A DNA stretch of 34,963 nucleotides, taken from contig JAQSWG010000026.1 of NCBI GenBank assembly GCA_029266735.1, positions 1 to 34,963 of the forward strand, given 5' to 3'. This stretch comes from Ornithinibacter sp. GTDB lineage: Bacteria; Actinomycetota; Actinomycetes; Actinomycetales; Dermatophilaceae. A model generated the notes under the pieces. That model did no database searches, was not told the DNA's origin, and worked only from the letters and a program-made list of their open reading frames with translations. Both the position numbers and the translations under genes were made by a program. Positions 1 through 7,467 of the stretch are shown in pieces. Numbering within the stretch: position 1 is the stretch's first letter; each line of letters starts with the position of its first letter.

Positions 1-373
1 CAAGCGCTACGGCGCGGGGATGCGGCAGGTCGGCATCCTCGCCGCAGCCGGCCTGTACGCCCTGGACCACCACCTCGAGCGGCTGTCCGACGACCACGCG
101 CGCGCCGCCCGCTTCGCCTCGGCGTGCGCCGAGTCGGCACCCGGAAGCGTGGAGCCCGACACGGTGCAGACCAACATCGTCGTCCTCGACGTCGGCGTGG
201 TGGGTTGGGACGCACCGCGTTTCGTCGCTGCGCTTCTCGAGCATGGCATCCGCACGTATGCCGTGGCACCGGGCCTCGTGCGCGCCGTCTGGCACCTCGA
301 CGTCGACGACGCCGGCACCACCGCGGCCGTCGACGCCGCCACCGCCCTCCTGGGCGGCGCCCGCACCGCCTGA
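1..373 (+). CDS. Low-specificity L-threonine aldolase, C-terminal fragment
   Basis: Partial gene cut by the left edge; the visible frame begins at base 2 and gives about 123 residues. The first residues, KRYGAGMRQVG, match the part of PLP-dependent beta-eliminating lyases (threonine aldolase family) just after the active-site lysine region, followed by the usual LAAAGLYALDHH helix. The small C-terminal domain is complete and ends at a TGA. The family cleaves L-threonine or L-allo-threonine to glycine and acetaldehyde in the cytoplasm. The catalytic lysine lies outside the window, so activity cannot be judged here. The next gene is on the opposite strand and converges on this one, leaving about 120 bases between the two stops with no obvious terminator. 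Confidence 0.85.
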   Translation, partial: KRYGAGMRQVGILAAAGLYALDHHLERLSDDHARAARFASACAESAPGSVEPDTVQTNIVVLDVGVVGWDAPRFVAALLEHGIRTYAVAPGLVRAVWHLDVDDAGTTAAVDAATALLGGARTA

Positions 374-495
374 CCCCTTCCCGACCCTCTACGCCCGACC
401 CGCAACCTTCACCTCAGCACCACATCGATGGTCCTCCGATGGTGAACCTTCTGGTGCCGAACACCTCCGCGCGGCACCTGCACGACGGTCGGGGC

Positions 496-1089
496 TCAGT
501 GGGCCGGGTGCGTCGTCGGACGCGGGTGCCACAACCTCGGTGTGTCGTGGGTGAGCGCGCCCGCGACGAGGAAGAGGATCCCCACCCCGAGCAGCGGCAC
601 GACGATGACGCCCGATGAGGTGGCGAGCATGTTCCCGAGGCCGGGAGCACCGCCCCCAGCGAGCTCACCGGAGAAGCGCAGCACCACCGCGCCGAACTGC
701 GCGGCACCGAGGAGCACGAGGAGCAGGCCGGCCAGAGCGGGCCGGTGCAGGCCGAGGAAGCCGAGCGACACGGCGAGTGCGAACACGCCGATCGCGACCA
801 CCGGTCCGACGAGATTGGCGTCGACGACTCTGAGACCCGCGTCGAGGAGCGTGAAGAGGCCGACGGCACCGGTCAGTGCGACGAACCACGGCGCGGCACG
901 CTCCGGGGAGCGGAAGGCGACCACGCTGAGGACGGTCGTCGGCACCGCCACGGCTGACGTGCTGCCGAGCGCCGCCCATGGGCCGAGGTCTTCGAACGCG
1001 TAAGCCGCAGCGAACATCCCACCAAGGAGACCGAACAGCGTCATCAGCGTGACCGCGGCGTACCTGAGAACTCTTGCAGTGCCGGTCAT
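496..1089 (-). CDS. Small multi-pass membrane protein of unknown function
   Basis: About 197 residues, mostly hydrophobic. There are roughly five to six predicted membrane segments, starting at residues 5-25 (VLRYAAVTLMTLFGLLGG) and ending with a segment VIVVPLLGVGILFLVAGAL before a short histidine- and proline-rich tail. I do not recognise a named family; it resembles unnamed actinobacterial integral membrane proteins. Two close ATGs are possible. The one at 1089 lies about 10 bases after a GGAGG, and the one at 1098 directly abuts it, so I prefer 1089. Longer versions reaching 1170 add a charged leader unlike a membrane protein start. It is divergent from the nitroreductase at 1286, with about 190 bases between them. 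Confidence 0.65.
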   Translation of the reverse strand: MTGTARVLRYAAVTLMTLFGLLGGMFAAAYAFEDLGPWAALGSTSAVAVPTTVLSVVAFRSPERAAPWFVALTGAVGLFTLLDAGLRVVDANLVGPVVAIGVFALAVSLGFLGLHRPALAGLLLVLLGAAQFGAVVLRFSGELAGGGAPGLGNMLATSSGVIVVPLLGVGILFLVAGALTHDTPRLWHPRPTTHPAH

Positions 1090-1257
1090 GGCACTCATCC
1101 CTCCACCCTGACGGGGGCGACACGGGCTGCGGACGGAGTGCCCGCTGGGGCGGTCGTCCTCCGGGCCCATTGTTCCGCGTCCGGTTGAAGCCCGCCGTGC
1201 TCTGTGTCACGTCAGGCGCACCCGCGACCGGCGGATGCTGGCCCCGCCCCGCAGGGC

Positions 1258-1263
1258 TAGCCT
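1258..1263 (+). promoter_or_regulatory. -10-like element TAGCCT
   Basis: TAGCCT fits the actinobacterial TANNNT -10 pattern. It lies 28 bases before the ATG at 1286 and upstream of the GAGGAGG ribosome-binding site at 1270-1276. I see no convincing -35. It would drive the deazaflavin-type nitroreductase. Confidence 0.35.
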
Positions 1264-1285
1264 CGAACTGAGGAGGCGGTGCCCC

Positions 1286-1780
1286 ATGACCGAGAAGCGC
1301 GCCCCGGATACTGGCCACGACAAGCCGAGGCTCCCGCCACGCTGGTTCGTGCGCTCCGCGTGGTACGTCCACAGGGGCCTCTACCGCGCGACCCGCGGCC
1401 GGGTGGGCCTGTGGCGTCCGAAGGCCGACCGCTGGGGAACCCTGCGCCTCACGACGGTCGGACGTCGCTCCGGCCAGTCGCGCAGTGTGATCCTCGGGTA
1501 CGTCCAGGACGGCGGCAACCTCGTCACGCTGGCGATGAACGGCTGGGCCGACGGTGAGCCGGCGTGGTGGCTGAACCTGCAGGACCACCCGACGGCCGAT
1601 GTCGAGCTCGCCGACGGCCGGTGCACCGTCGCCGGTCGCGCCGCACACGGCGAGGAGCGCTCTCGCCTCTGGGCCAGGTGGCGGGAGATCGACCCGAAGC
1701 TGGACGCCTTCGCCGCGCTGCGCTCCTCCGAGACGGCGGTGGTGGTGCTCGAGCCCGTCACCCCACCTGCTCCGCGCTGA
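1286..1780 (+). CDS. Nitroreductase family deazaflavin-dependent oxidoreductase
   Basis: 164 residues, the usual size of the actinobacterial F420/deazaflavin-dependent nitroreductase (Ddn-like, split beta-barrel) family. The recognisable core runs LTTVGRRSGQSRSVILGY, then VTLAMNGWADGEPAWWLNLQ, then the strand region VELADGRCTVAGRAAHGEER. This is the standard order: glycine/arginine cofactor-phosphate loop, A-x-N-W-G-like segment, then the conserved WWLNL motif. Family members reduce nitroaromatics, quinones or other unsaturated substrates with reduced F420, or bind FMN or lipids instead; the substrate cannot be read from sequence. The start is set by GAGGAGG at 1270-1276, nine bases before the ATG. 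It converges on the EamA transporter with 25 bases between the stops. Confidence 0.85.
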   Translation: MTEKRAPDTGHDKPRLPPRWFVRSAWYVHRGLYRATRGRVGLWRPKADRWGTLRLTTVGRRSGQSRSVILGYVQDGGNLVTLAMNGWADGEPAWWLNLQDHPTADVELADGRCTVAGRAAHGEERSRLWARWREIDPKLDAFAALRSSETAVVVLEPVTPPAPR

Positions 1781-1805
1781 ACCAGGCGGTCCGCCCACGT
1801 CGCAC

Positions 1806-2726
1806 TCACACGTCGTGGTGCAGCGCCTCGACCGGGGGGTCCTCCGCGGCCGTCGCCGTCGGGTCGCGCGACGTCGACCGCAGCTCCACGAGGTACATCG
1901 CCGCGACGACGAGCGCGCCGCCGACGAGCATCCGGCGCGTGAGGTCCTCGCCCCCGAGGACGACCGCGAAGAAGGCGGCGAAGACCGGCTCCATCGCCAT
2001 GACGATCGCCGCCCTCGTCGCGGTGAGGTGGGCCTGCGCCCAGGTCTGGGCCCACAGTGCGAGCGCCCCCGCGGCCAGCGCCATGTACAGGAGCGAGGCC
2101 CACTGCCCACCATCACTCGGAAGCGTGAGCCCGTCCGGCACCGCCGCGACCGACGTGACGACGGTGATGACGCCCGCCTGGACCGTCGCGAGGCCGACCG
2201 CGGCCCGTGGGGTGGACCAGCGGCCGAGCGCGACGATGTGGCCGGCATACAGCACGGCGGCGACCAGGGTGAGCGCCTCGCCGAGCCCCACGGCGAGGCC
2301 TTGCAGCGAGAGCAGCGCGATCCCGGCGGTCGCGAGCGCCACTGCGCCCCAGGTGACGGGAGCGACGTGGTCGCGCAGCACCACGGCCGCGAGTACGGGC
2401 GTGAGCACGACGTAGGTGCCGGTGATGAAACCGGAGACGGAGGCGTCGGTGTGCTGCAGGCCCATCGTCTGGAGCACCTGGGCGAGGCCGTAGAGCACGC
2501 CGAGCACGACGCCCACCCGCAGCTCGCGTCGGCTCAGCGCCAGGGTCTGGCGCCGGAAGAGGAGGAACATCACGACGGCAGCGATGCCGAAGCGCACGGC
2601 GAGGAAGTCGGCCGGCGGCACGCTCTCGACGAGGTCCCGGATGAGGAAGAACGTGGAGCCCCAGACCGCGGTCACGCCGAGGAGCAGCGCGGTGGCGAGC
2701 CGGGCACGCCCGGCGGGAGCCGACAC
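1806..2726 (-). CDS. EamA/DMT family transporter
   Basis: 306 residues with about ten hydrophobic segments in two homologous five-helix halves, the drug/metabolite transporter (EamA, RhaT/YdcZ-like) layout. The N-terminal half shows VTAVWGSTFFLIRDLVESVPPADFLAVRFGIAA, a typical first EamA motif. The second half repeats with VGLATVQAGVITVV and ends AAIVMAMEPVFAAFFAVVLGGEDL, also family-typical. The substrate is unknown; relatives export amino acids, metabolites or purines. It begins with GTG only six bases after the stop of the PASTA kinase gene on the same strand, so the two are probably co-transcribed, although no functional link is evident. Confidence 0.9.
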   Translation of the reverse strand: MSAPAGRARLATALLLGVTAVWGSTFFLIRDLVESVPPADFLAVRFGIAAVVMFLLFRRQTLALSRRELRVGVVLGVLYGLAQVLQTMGLQHTDASVSGFITGTYVVLTPVLAAVVLRDHVAPVTWGAVALATAGIALLSLQGLAVGLGEALTLVAAVLYAGHIVALGRWSTPRAAVGLATVQAGVITVVTSVAAVPDGLTLPSDGGQWASLLYMALAAGALALWAQTWAQAHLTATRAAIVMAMEPVFAAFFAVVLGGEDLTRRMLVGGALVVAAMYLVELRSTSRDPTATAAEDPPVEALHHDV

Positions 2727-2732
2727 GGCTCG

Positions 2733-4691
2733 TCAGACGATCGTCACGGTGATGGTGCTGCCCTTGGGCGCCTGGCCCCCCGCGGGGTCCTGCAGGCGGA
2801 CCGTCCCGAAGAACCCGCCCAGCGCCCGGCGCACATCCACCGTGAACCCCGCCGCCTCGAGGATCCGGCGGGCTTCATCCACCTGTTGGCCCACCACGTT
2901 GGGGACGTCCACGAGGACGGGCCCCTTGGACACGACGAGCCGCACGGTGTCGCCGCGGAAGAGAGTGCCGTCCCGCGGCTCCTGCCGGATGACGCCGCCC
3001 GTGGGGACGGTGTCGCTGTTCTCCTCCGTCCCCGCATCGACCTTGAGGCCCAGCTCCTTGAGCGTGCGGGCGGCGCCCTTGGCGTCCTTGCCCGTGAGGT
3101 CCGGGACCTCGATCGGCTTGCGGCCCTTGCTGACGGTCATCGCGACCGCCGTCCCCTTCTTGAGGCTTGCGCCGGGCCCCGGCTTCGCCGACACGACCTG
3201 CCCCTGGGGCACCTTCTCGTTGAACGCCTCGCTGACCTTCCCGACCTTGAGGTTGACCTCCGTGATCCGGGCCCGTGCCTCGGCGAGGGTCATGCCCACC
3301 ACCGGCGGGACGGCATACCGCTCCGGACCCTTGGAGACGACGAGGCTCACCTCCGTCCCGCGCTGCACCGTCCTCCCCGCAGCAGGGTCGACCGAGACGA
3401 CCTGCCCGGCTGGGACCTTCTCGTGGAACGTCTCGGACACGGACGGCTGCAGGGATGCCGCCCGCACGGCATCGACGGCCTCCGCCTGCGCGCGACCCAC
3501 CACGGAGGGAACCGTGGCGGTGGCACCCGGACCCAGGAAGAAGAACCACGCGGTGAGGGCGGCCACCAGGGCCGAGCCGAGCACAGCCGGCCACCAGCGG
3601 CGGGGACGCCGGTGAGGACCGGCGACGACGACGCCCTGGAGCGGCGGCGACGGGATGCTCATGGCCGTGGTGTCCGACCGAGGACGCGTCACCACGCCGG
3701 TCGCAGCGCCGGACGCCTGCTGGCCGGTTCCGTGCAGCGGCAGGGCCGCGGTCGACGTCGGGACGGACGCGGCGGCCGCCGCGGCGGCTCCCTCGGGTCG
3801 GGCGTCGAGGGCCCCGAGGCTGAGCGTCGACCTGGTCCGCCGCACGAGGGCGAGGAAGGCGGCGGCGTCCGCCGGCCGCTGGTCGGGGTCGCGCGCCGTG
3901 GCGACGGCCACCAGCTCGTCGAGCTCGGCCGGCAGCTCCGGCACCCGGGCAGAGGGCACGGGGACCCCTCCGTGGACGTGCTGGTAGGCGACGTGGATCG
4001 CCGTGTCACCGGTGAACGCCTTCGTGCCGGTGAGCATCTCGAAGAGCACGAGCCCTGCCGCGTAGACGTCGGAGCGGGGGTCCGCGACACCGCTCTCGAC
4101 CTGCTCGGGGGACAGGTAGGCGACCGTCCCGAGGAGCAGCCCTGACGAGCTCGTCATCGTGTGGCTCGACACCGCGCGGGCGAGCCCGAAGTCAGCCACC
4201 TTCACCGTGCCGTTCGTGTTGAGGATGACGTTCTCTGGTTTGACGTCGCGGTGGATGAGCCCCTTGGAGTGTGCCTCGGCGAGGGCGAGGAGCACCGGTT
4301 CCAGGACATCGAGGGCGGCACGGGGGCTGAGGGGCCCTTCGGCCCGCAACACCTCCCGCAGCGTCTGCCCCGGGACGTACTCCATCGCCAGGAAGACGTT
4401 GCCGTCGTCCTCCCCCTGGTCGAAGACGGCCACGACGTTGGGGTGGGACAGCGACGCCGAGGAGCGCGCCTCACGCCGGAACCGGGTGACGAAGCTCTCG
4501 TCGTGGACCAGGTGCGCGCGCATCACCTTGAGCGCGACCTCGCGGTCGAGGCGCTCGTCGACGGCGAGGTACACCGTGGCCATCCCGCCGTCGGCGATGC
4601 GACGCAGCACGCGGTAGCGGCCGTCGAGGGTGCGCCCGATGAGCGCGTCGCCGGTTGATGGCACCGTAGGAGTGTACGTAGGTCCGCTCAC
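2733..4691 (-). CDS. Transmembrane Ser/Thr protein kinase with four PASTA domains (Stk1/PknB type, in the pknL locus)
   Basis: 652 residues. Residues 25-290 are a complete Hanks-type kinase: glycine loop IADGGMATV, ATP lysine K55 in VALKV, HRDVKPEN at 147-154, DFG at 167-169 and a Ser/Thr-rich activation loop at about 175-189. An Ala/Pro/Thr-rich linker follows. A single membrane helix lies at about 366-386, then four PASTA repeats of about 65 residues run to the C-terminus. The kinase is intracellular. PASTA repeats in this family sense muropeptides or lipid II outside. The position matches M. tuberculosis pknL next to Rv2175c, yet PknL lacks PASTA repeats, so this is either an ancestral PASTA-bearing form or a PknB-like paralogue in that place. 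The start is a GTG with a weak AGAGG upstream. It is divergent from the DNA-binding gene at 4926. Confidence 0.95.
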   Translation of the reverse strand: MSGPTYTPTVPSTGDALIGRTLDGRYRVLRRIADGGMATVYLAVDERLDREVALKVMRAHLVHDESFVTRFRREARSSASLSHPNVVAVFDQGEDDGNVFLAMEYVPGQTLREVLRAEGPLSPRAALDVLEPVLLALAEAHSKGLIHRDVKPENVILNTNGTVKVADFGLARAVSSHTMTSSSGLLLGTVAYLSPEQVESGVADPRSDVYAAGLVLFEMLTGTKAFTGDTAIHVAYQHVHGGVPVPSARVPELPAELDELVAVATARDPDQRPADAAAFLALVRRTRSTLSLGALDARPEGAAAAAAASVPTSTAALPLHGTGQQASGAATGVVTRPRSDTTAMSIPSPPLQGVVVAGPHRRPRRWWPAVLGSALVAALTAWFFFLGPGATATVPSVVGRAQAEAVDAVRAASLQPSVSETFHEKVPAGQVVSVDPAAGRTVQRGTEVSLVVSKGPERYAVPPVVGMTLAEARARITEVNLKVGKVSEAFNEKVPQGQVVSAKPGPGASLKKGTAVAMTVSKGRKPIEVPDLTGKDAKGAARTLKELGLKVDAGTEENSDTVPTGGVIRQEPRDGTLFRGDTVRLVVSKGPVLVDVPNVVGQQVDEARRILEAAGFTVDVRRALGGFFGTVRLQDPAGGQAPKGSTITVTIV

Positions 4692-4798
4692 CGGCCCTCT
4701 CCCGTCCGTTGCCGCTCAGGTGCTCCTCGAGCGGATGCCGTGAGCGCTCGTGTCGCTCGTTCCGCGGGTCCGCCGGTGGTCGCCCGGTGGTCGAGCGA

Positions 4799-4827
4799 TG
4801 ACAGATGTGATGGGTGTGACAGATGTG
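4799..4827. repeat. Direct repeat TGACAGATGTG, two copies 18 bases apart
   Basis: Perfect 11-base copies lie at 4799-4809 and 4817-4827. They are in the 234-base gap between the divergent kinase (GTG at 4691) and DNA-binding protein (GTG at 4926). The 18-base repeat spacing is a little under two helical turns, so a dimer or pair of regulators could read both copies from nearly the same face. No regulator is known from sequence; autoregulation by the neighbouring winged-helix protein is one possibility. The rest of the gap shows only a possible -10 at 4913-4918. Confidence 0.5.
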
Positions 4828-4912
4828 GTCGCTGAGGTGAGGTTACCGCGAGGCGCCGAACCGCTGGTGGACCTTCCCCGGCGCCACCTCTGCCGTGTCC
4901 CGGGGGCTGTGG

Positions 4913-4918
4913 CACCCT
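4913..4918 (+). promoter_or_regulatory. -10-like CACCCT of a putative leaderless promoter
   Basis: CACCCT ends seven bases before the GTG at 4926, and no Shine-Dalgarno sequence is present between. The same hexamer and spacing occur before the secreted carboxypeptidase start at 9111. This suggests transcription starts at or next to the start codon. Confidence 0.35.
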
Positions 4919-4925
4919 GTGGCTC

Positions 4926-5318
4926 GTGAGCGAACAACCGCCGGACGCCCTGGGCAGCGAACCGGATGTCGAGTCCCTCGTGGGCGAGTGGCTGACGTTT
5001 CCCGACCTCGCCGACCGGCTCGGTGTCCCACTCTCCAGCGTGCGGCGCTTCGTGGAGGACCGAGAGCTCCTCGCGCACCGGGTGGGGGAGCGGCGGGTTC
5101 TCGCGGTGCCCGCGGGGTTCGTCGACAGCGAGGGGCCCCTGCACGCACTCAAGGGCACCTTCACGGTGCTCGCCGACGGAGGGATGTCCGACGAGGAGAT
5201 CCTCCGCTGGCTGCACACCCGCGACGAGACGCTGCCGGTTCCCGGGACCCCCCTCGACGCCATCCGCGCGGGGTTCAAGACCGAGGTCCGTCGCCGCGCC
5301 ATGGAGGAGGCCTTCTAG
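4926..5318 (+). CDS. Rv2175c-family winged-helix DNA-binding protein, probable kinase substrate
   Basis: 130 residues. Residues 18-60 hold a MerR/excisionase-like winged helix: WLTFPDLADRLGVPLSSVRRFVEDRELLAHRVGERRVLAVP. A C-terminal helical domain with ILRWLHTRDETLPVPGTPLDAIRAG follows, which is characteristic of the Rv2175c family. In M. tuberculosis, Rv2175c binds DNA and is phosphorylated by PknL, which abolishes binding (established for that species). The adjacent divergent kinase here makes the same pairing likely. The N-terminal tail in mycobacteria carries the phospho-threonine; here residues 1-17 contain serines but no threonine, so the phosphosite may differ. The start is a GTG without a ribosome-binding site, preceded by CACCCT, consistent with leaderless translation. 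Converges on the polyprenyl synthase with 60 bases between the stops. Confidence 0.85.
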   Translation: MSEQPPDALGSEPDVESLVGEWLTFPDLADRLGVPLSSVRRFVEDRELLAHRVGERRVLAVPAGFVDSEGPLHALKGTFTVLADGGMSDEEILRWLHTRDETLPVPGTPLDAIRAGFKTEVRRRAMEEAF

Positions 5319-5378
5319 GCGCTCGCGCGGTCGGGGAAGGAGGCGGCCCAGCCGGCAGACGGATGCGCCCGCCGGAGC

Positions 5379-6464
5379 TCACGCGGTGCGCGCGGTCGCC
5401 ACGTCGACGAGGTCGACCAGTGCGGCGGCGGCGTCCGGGTCCAGGGTGGATGCCGTCGCAACGGTCTCCCGGGCCGAGTCGGCCAGGCGCGTGATCTCCT
5501 CCTCGATGACGGCGACCGCCCCCGAGGCCTCGATGAGCAGGCGCAGCTCTTCCACCTGGCCGGCCCTCAGGTCGGGACGTCCGACGAGCGCCTCGATCCT
5601 CGCTCGACCCGAGGCGCCCGTGCCGGCGAGGGCATGGGCCAGGAGGACGGTGCGCTTGCCCTCCCGCAGGTCGTCGCCCGCCGGCTTGCCCGTCTGCTCG
5701 GGATCACCGAACACGCCGAGGAGGTCGTCGCGCTGCTGGAAGGCGCGGCCGAGGGCCACTCCATAGCGTGAGAGCGCCCGAAGCCCCGGTTCGTCGAGGC
5801 CACCGGTCCTCCCGCCGATGAGCAGCGGGTGCTCGACGCTGTACTTCGCGCTCTTGTAGAGGATCACCCGGTCGGCCCGGGCGACCCGCACGTCGTCGGG
5901 GAGGCTCCGCCAGGGCCGCATCGACTCCACGACGTCGAGGAACTGGCCGGCCATGAGCTGGGTGCGCATCCGGTCGAACACCGCCCGCCCCCGGGCCAGG
6001 TCGGCCTCCGGCAGCCCGCAGGTGGCGTAGACCGCGTCGGTCCACGTGAGGCAGAGATTCCCGGCGAGCACCGCCCCGGCCAGGCCGAAACGGTTGGCGT
6101 CACCGTCCCAGCCCCGCTGCACGTGATGCCGCGCGAGCGCGCGGTGGGCGGCCGGCATCCCCCGTCTGGTGTCGGAGTCGTCCATGACGTCGTCGTGGAT
6201 GAGCGCCGCCGCCTGGAACAGCTCCATCGCGCTGGCGAGCCGGACGAGGGCGGGGGAGTCCGGACGGCCCGCGGCCCGGTGACCCCAGTAGAGGAAGGCA
6301 GCGCGCAGCCGCTTCCCCCCACGGAGCAGGCCGGTGACGGCGGAAAGCAGGTCGTCCACGTCGGCGCCCAGCTCGGCGAGCACCGCACGCTGGGTGGCGA
6401 GCTCCGCGTCGAGACACTCCTGCACCCGTCGCCGCAGGTCGGCGGTGTCGAGCGAGCTGGGCAC
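5379..6464 (-). CDS. idsA: Polyprenyl diphosphate synthase (IdsA-like, trans-isoprenyl)
   Basis: 361 residues, standard for long trans-isoprenyl diphosphate synthases. The first aspartate-rich motif DDVMD is at residues 91-95, within LIHDDVMDDSDTRRG. The second is DDLLGVFGD at 246-254. The substrate-binding lysine and arginines GGKRLR are at 49-54, and the KSAKYSVE helix is near 204-211. It condenses isopentenyl diphosphate with allylic primers in the cytosol to give geranylgeranyl or similar diphosphates for quinones, carotenoids or prenyl carriers. Chain length cannot be fixed from sequence alone. The position beside the Rv2175c homologue and divergent from metF matches idsA2 in M. tuberculosis. 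The GTG start at 6464 has GGAGG (complement of 6471-6475) six bases upstream, so the start is well supported. Confidence 0.92.
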   Translation of the reverse strand: MPSSLDTADLRRRVQECLDAELATQRAVLAELGADVDDLLSAVTGLLRGGKRLRAAFLYWGHRAAGRPDSPALVRLASAMELFQAAALIHDDVMDDSDTRRGMPAAHRALARHHVQRGWDGDANRFGLAGAVLAGNLCLTWTDAVYATCGLPEADLARGRAVFDRMRTQLMAGQFLDVVESMRPWRSLPDDVRVARADRVILYKSAKYSVEHPLLIGGRTGGLDEPGLRALSRYGVALGRAFQQRDDLLGVFGDPEQTGKPAGDDLREGKRTVLLAHALAGTGASGRARIEALVGRPDLRAGQVEELRLLIEASGAVAVIEEEITRLADSARETVATASTLDPDAAAALVDLVDVATARTA

Positions 6465-6538
6465 AGGAACCTCCTGGGAGGCCGCCCGGGAGGCGGTCGG
6501 ATCGTGGCTGGGCCGAGCCTACGACGTGGGCGCTGGGT

Positions 6539-6544
6539 TACCCT
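6539..6544 (+). promoter_or_regulatory. -10 element TACCCT of a putative leaderless metF promoter
   Basis: TACCCT matches TANNNT and ends seven bases before the metF ATG at 6552. There is no Shine-Dalgarno sequence in between, so the transcript probably begins at the start codon. The idsA and metF starts are only 87 bases apart and divergent, so the two promoters sit back to back. Confidence 0.45.
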
Positions 6545-6551
6545 CACCGCC

Positions 6552-7457
6552 ATGGCGCACCACGGCGGAGGGGGACGGCCCGAGCACCTCGTCGCCTCGA
6601 TCCCGTGGCGACTCGCCCAGGAGCGGCCGTCGATCAGCTTCGAGTTCTTCCCGCCCCGCGACGACGAGTCCGAGGCGCAGCTGTGGACCGCGATCCGCCA
6701 CCTCGAGCGGCTCCGGCCCGCGTTCGTGTCCGTCACGTACGGCGCGGGCGGCACCACGCAGGACCGCACGGTCCGGGTCACCGGCCGGATCGCCGACGAG
6801 ACGTCGCTGACCCCGCTCGCCCACCTCACCTGCGTCGGCGCCTCGGTGCGCCAGGTGCGCCAGGTCGTCGGGTCGTACGCCGCATCGGGGGTCCGCAACA
6901 TCCTTGCCCTGCGGGGTGACCCGCCGGGCAACGTGCGGGGGCCGTGGACGCCGCACCCTGAGGGGCTCGACCACGCCGACCAGCTGGTGGCGCTCATCCG
7001 GGGGCTCGGCGACTTCACCATCGGCGTCGCCGCCTTCCCCGACGTCCATCCCGACAGTCCCCACCTCGACCACGACGTCGAGGTGCTGGTCCGCAAGGCG
7101 GATGCCGGGGCGACCTTCGCGATCACCCAGATGGTCTTCGACGCCGACTCCTACCTCCGGCTGCGCGACCGGGTCGCGCTCCGGCGTGACCTCCCGATCA
7201 CGCCGGGCCTGATGCCGGTCACGAACCTCCGACAGATCCACCGGATGTCCGAGCTCATGGGGACCCCGCTGCCTCCGGCGGTCGTGGCACGGCTCGAGGC
7301 GGTCAAGGACGACCCGGCGGCCGTGCGCGCCGTCGGCGTCGACATCGCGACCGAGCTGGGTCAGCGGATGCTCGACGAGGGCGCGCCCGGCATCCACTTC
7401 ATCACGATGAACAGGTCGACGGCGACGCGCGAGGTGTTCGGGCGGCTCCGGCTCTGA
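6552..7457 (+). CDS. metF: Methylenetetrahydrofolate reductase
   Basis: 301 residues, a full-length bacterial MetF. The barrel begins with SISFEFFPPRDDESEAQLW, in which Glu31 corresponds to the catalytic glutamate of E. coli MetF (Glu28). VTYGAGGTTQDRT, HLTCVG and ILALRGDPP at 117-125 follow in order. The C-terminal part has GATFAITQMVFD and PGLMPVTNLRQI. It reduces 5,10-methylene-THF to 5-methyl-THF for methionine synthesis. The actinobacterial counterpart at this synteny position, Rv2172c, has been described as a MetF homologue without typical flavin use; whether this protein binds FAD is not decidable by eye. A short His/Gly-rich leader MAHHGGGG precedes the barrel. Start chosen as the ATG after TACCCT. 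It converges on the next gene with ten bases between the stops. Confidence 0.93.
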   Translation: MAHHGGGGRPEHLVASIPWRLAQERPSISFEFFPPRDDESEAQLWTAIRHLERLRPAFVSVTYGAGGTTQDRTVRVTGRIADETSLTPLAHLTCVGASVRQVRQVVGSYAASGVRNILALRGDPPGNVRGPWTPHPEGLDHADQLVALIRGLGDFTIGVAAFPDVHPDSPHLDHDVEVLVRKADAGATFAITQMVFDADSYLRLRDRVALRRDLPITPGLMPVTNLRQIHRMSELMGTPLPPAVVARLEAVKDDPAAVRAVGVDIATELGQRMLDEGAPGIHFITMNRSTATREVFGRLRL

Positions 7458-7467
7458 TGGACTCGGG

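Noticed and set aside
1099-1271. Small plus-strand open frame between the membrane protein and the nitroreductase
   Set aside because: No ribosome-binding site or family likeness; it overlaps the probable divergent promoters.
1599-4145. Very long plus-strand open frame opposite the EamA and kinase genes
   Set aside because: Arg/Gly/His-rich translation without any family motif, while the minus strand holds two clear proteins; a GC-skew shadow.
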